Source: Christensenellaceae bacterium | GTDB taxonomy: Bacteria > Bacillota > Clostridia > Christensenellales > Aristaeellaceae | Reading direction: 5' to 3' | DNA length: 5,331 nucleotides | Assembly: GCA_017881705.1 (NCBI GenBank) | Contig: JADGQP010000103.1 | Span: 1-5,331 of the forward strand | In this document: piece after piece, positions 4,805-5,331 of the stretch | Numbering within the stretch: the first letter of the stretch is position 1 | Layout: the number at the start of each line of letters is the position of its first letter | Notes under the pieces: model-generated | What the model saw: the letters and a program-made list of their open reading frames with translations, nothing else | Databases searched by the model: none | Told to the model about the DNA's origin: nothing | Translations under genes and position numbers: made by a program

Positions 4805-5331
4805 TTATTCTTCGCTGGGTTTGAGCGAAAGGCTGAGCGCCTGCAGTTTTTGCTCTACCTCTTCCAGGCTCTTGCGGCCAAGGTTGCGAACCTTCATCAT
4901 ATCTTCCTGGTTGCGCTGCACCAGCTCCGCCACGGTGTTGATCCCCGCGCGTTTGAGGCAGTTGTAAGCGCGAACGCTCAGGTCGAGCTCCTCGATGGTC
5001 ATTTCCAGAACCTTTTCCTTACGGTCGTCTTCCTGGTCGGTGAACGACACAGGCATTACCTGGTCGGTCAGGGAGAGGAACAGGCTCAGGTGCTCGGTCA
5101 AAATTTTGGCCGCTGTGGAAATGCCTTCGTCGGGCATGACTGCGCCGTTGGTCCACACGTCGAGGGTGAGCTTATCGAAGTCCGTCACGTTGCCTACGCG
5201 CGTATCTTCGATGGTGTAGTTCACTTTGCGAATGGGCGTAAAGATGGAATCGATTGCGATTACGCCGATGGGCATATTAGCCGACTTGTTTTTGTCGGCA
5301 CTGATATATCCGCGGCCTTTTTCCATCGTAA
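4805..5331 (-). CDS. rpoA: DNA-directed RNA polymerase subunit alpha, 5' end missing
   Basis: The visible C-terminal 174 residues contain the end of the alpha N-terminal domain (EKGRGY, then IGVIAIDSIFTPIRKVNYTIE, TRVG and DKLTLDVWTNG), a linker of about 20 residues rich in D, E and K, and the complete alpha C-terminal domain. In E. coli numbering the DNA- and activator-contact residues R265, N268, C269, K271, G296, K298, S299 and E302 are all present (SVRAYNCLK and NLGRKSLEE), so UP-element contacts should be intact. The protein ends LSLSLKPSEE. The gene enters from the right edge: an ATG at 5326 is an internal methionine, not the start, since about 140 residues of the N-terminal dimerisation domain must precede it. 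It is followed by rplQ, and genes for S13, S11 and S4 are expected upstream, outside the window. Confidence 0.97.
   Translation of the reverse strand, partial: TMEKGRGYISADKNKSANMPIGVIAIDSIFTPIRKVNYTIEDTRVGNVTDFDKLTLDVWTNGAVMPDEGISTAAKILTEHLSLFLSLTDQVMPVSFTDQEDDRKEKVLEMTIEELDLSVRAYNCLKRAGINTVAELVQRNQEDMMKVRNLGRKSLEEVEQKLQALSLSLKPSEE

Noticed and set aside
5324..5326. ATG as start of a 173-residue alpha protein
   Set aside because: It falls inside the conserved alpha N-terminal domain (TMEKGRGY) and the frame stays open to the window edge, so it is an internal methionine.

Overview
The window reads as a stretch of ordinary chromosome from a GC-rich member of the Clostridia (Bacillota). This rests on gene content, strong AGGAGG-type ribosome sites, a long-insert form of ribosomal protein L17 that I recall from some clostridial lineages, and Bacillus-like LspA numbering. 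I cannot name the genus from the sequence alone. All convincing genes lie on the minus strand, so transcription runs from right to left.

Layout in the direction of transcription: (1) 5331-4232, the tail of the alpha/ribosomal-protein operon, with the 3' part of rpoA (RNA polymerase alpha) followed by rplQ (L17). (2) 4231-3657, a gap of about 575 bp with no credible gene. It holds a strong 17-bp inverted repeat just after rplQ (probable terminator), a tandem pair of structured repeat units of about 125-137 bp, a second diverged copy of the terminator-like hairpin, and a promoter with a 15-bp palindrome in its spacer. (3) 3647-2237, lspA (lipoprotein signal peptidase) overlapping an RluD-type pseudouridine synthase gene, an arrangement like lspA-ylyB of Bacillus. 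(4) 2205-1, an extended -10 promoter followed by rimO, pgsA and a stand-alone CinA C-terminal-domain gene (pncC-like), joined by two ATGA start/stop overlaps. The last gene runs off the left edge.

The genes serve core functions: transcription and ribosome assembly (RpoA, L17), ribosome modification (RluD-type pseudouridylation of 23S rRNA, RimO methylthiolation of S12), lipoprotein maturation (LspA), phospholipid synthesis (PgsA) and pyridine-nucleotide salvage (PncC). I see no phage, CRISPR, insertion sequence, tRNA or defence system. The part that ordinary annotation does not explain is the 3841-4218 repeat and hairpin cluster. Its hairpins present C(UUCG)G and GAAA tetraloops only when read as minus-strand RNA, which suggests that any RNA-level role belongs to the transcript downstream of rplQ. 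A dispersed REP-like intergenic element is the likeliest explanation.
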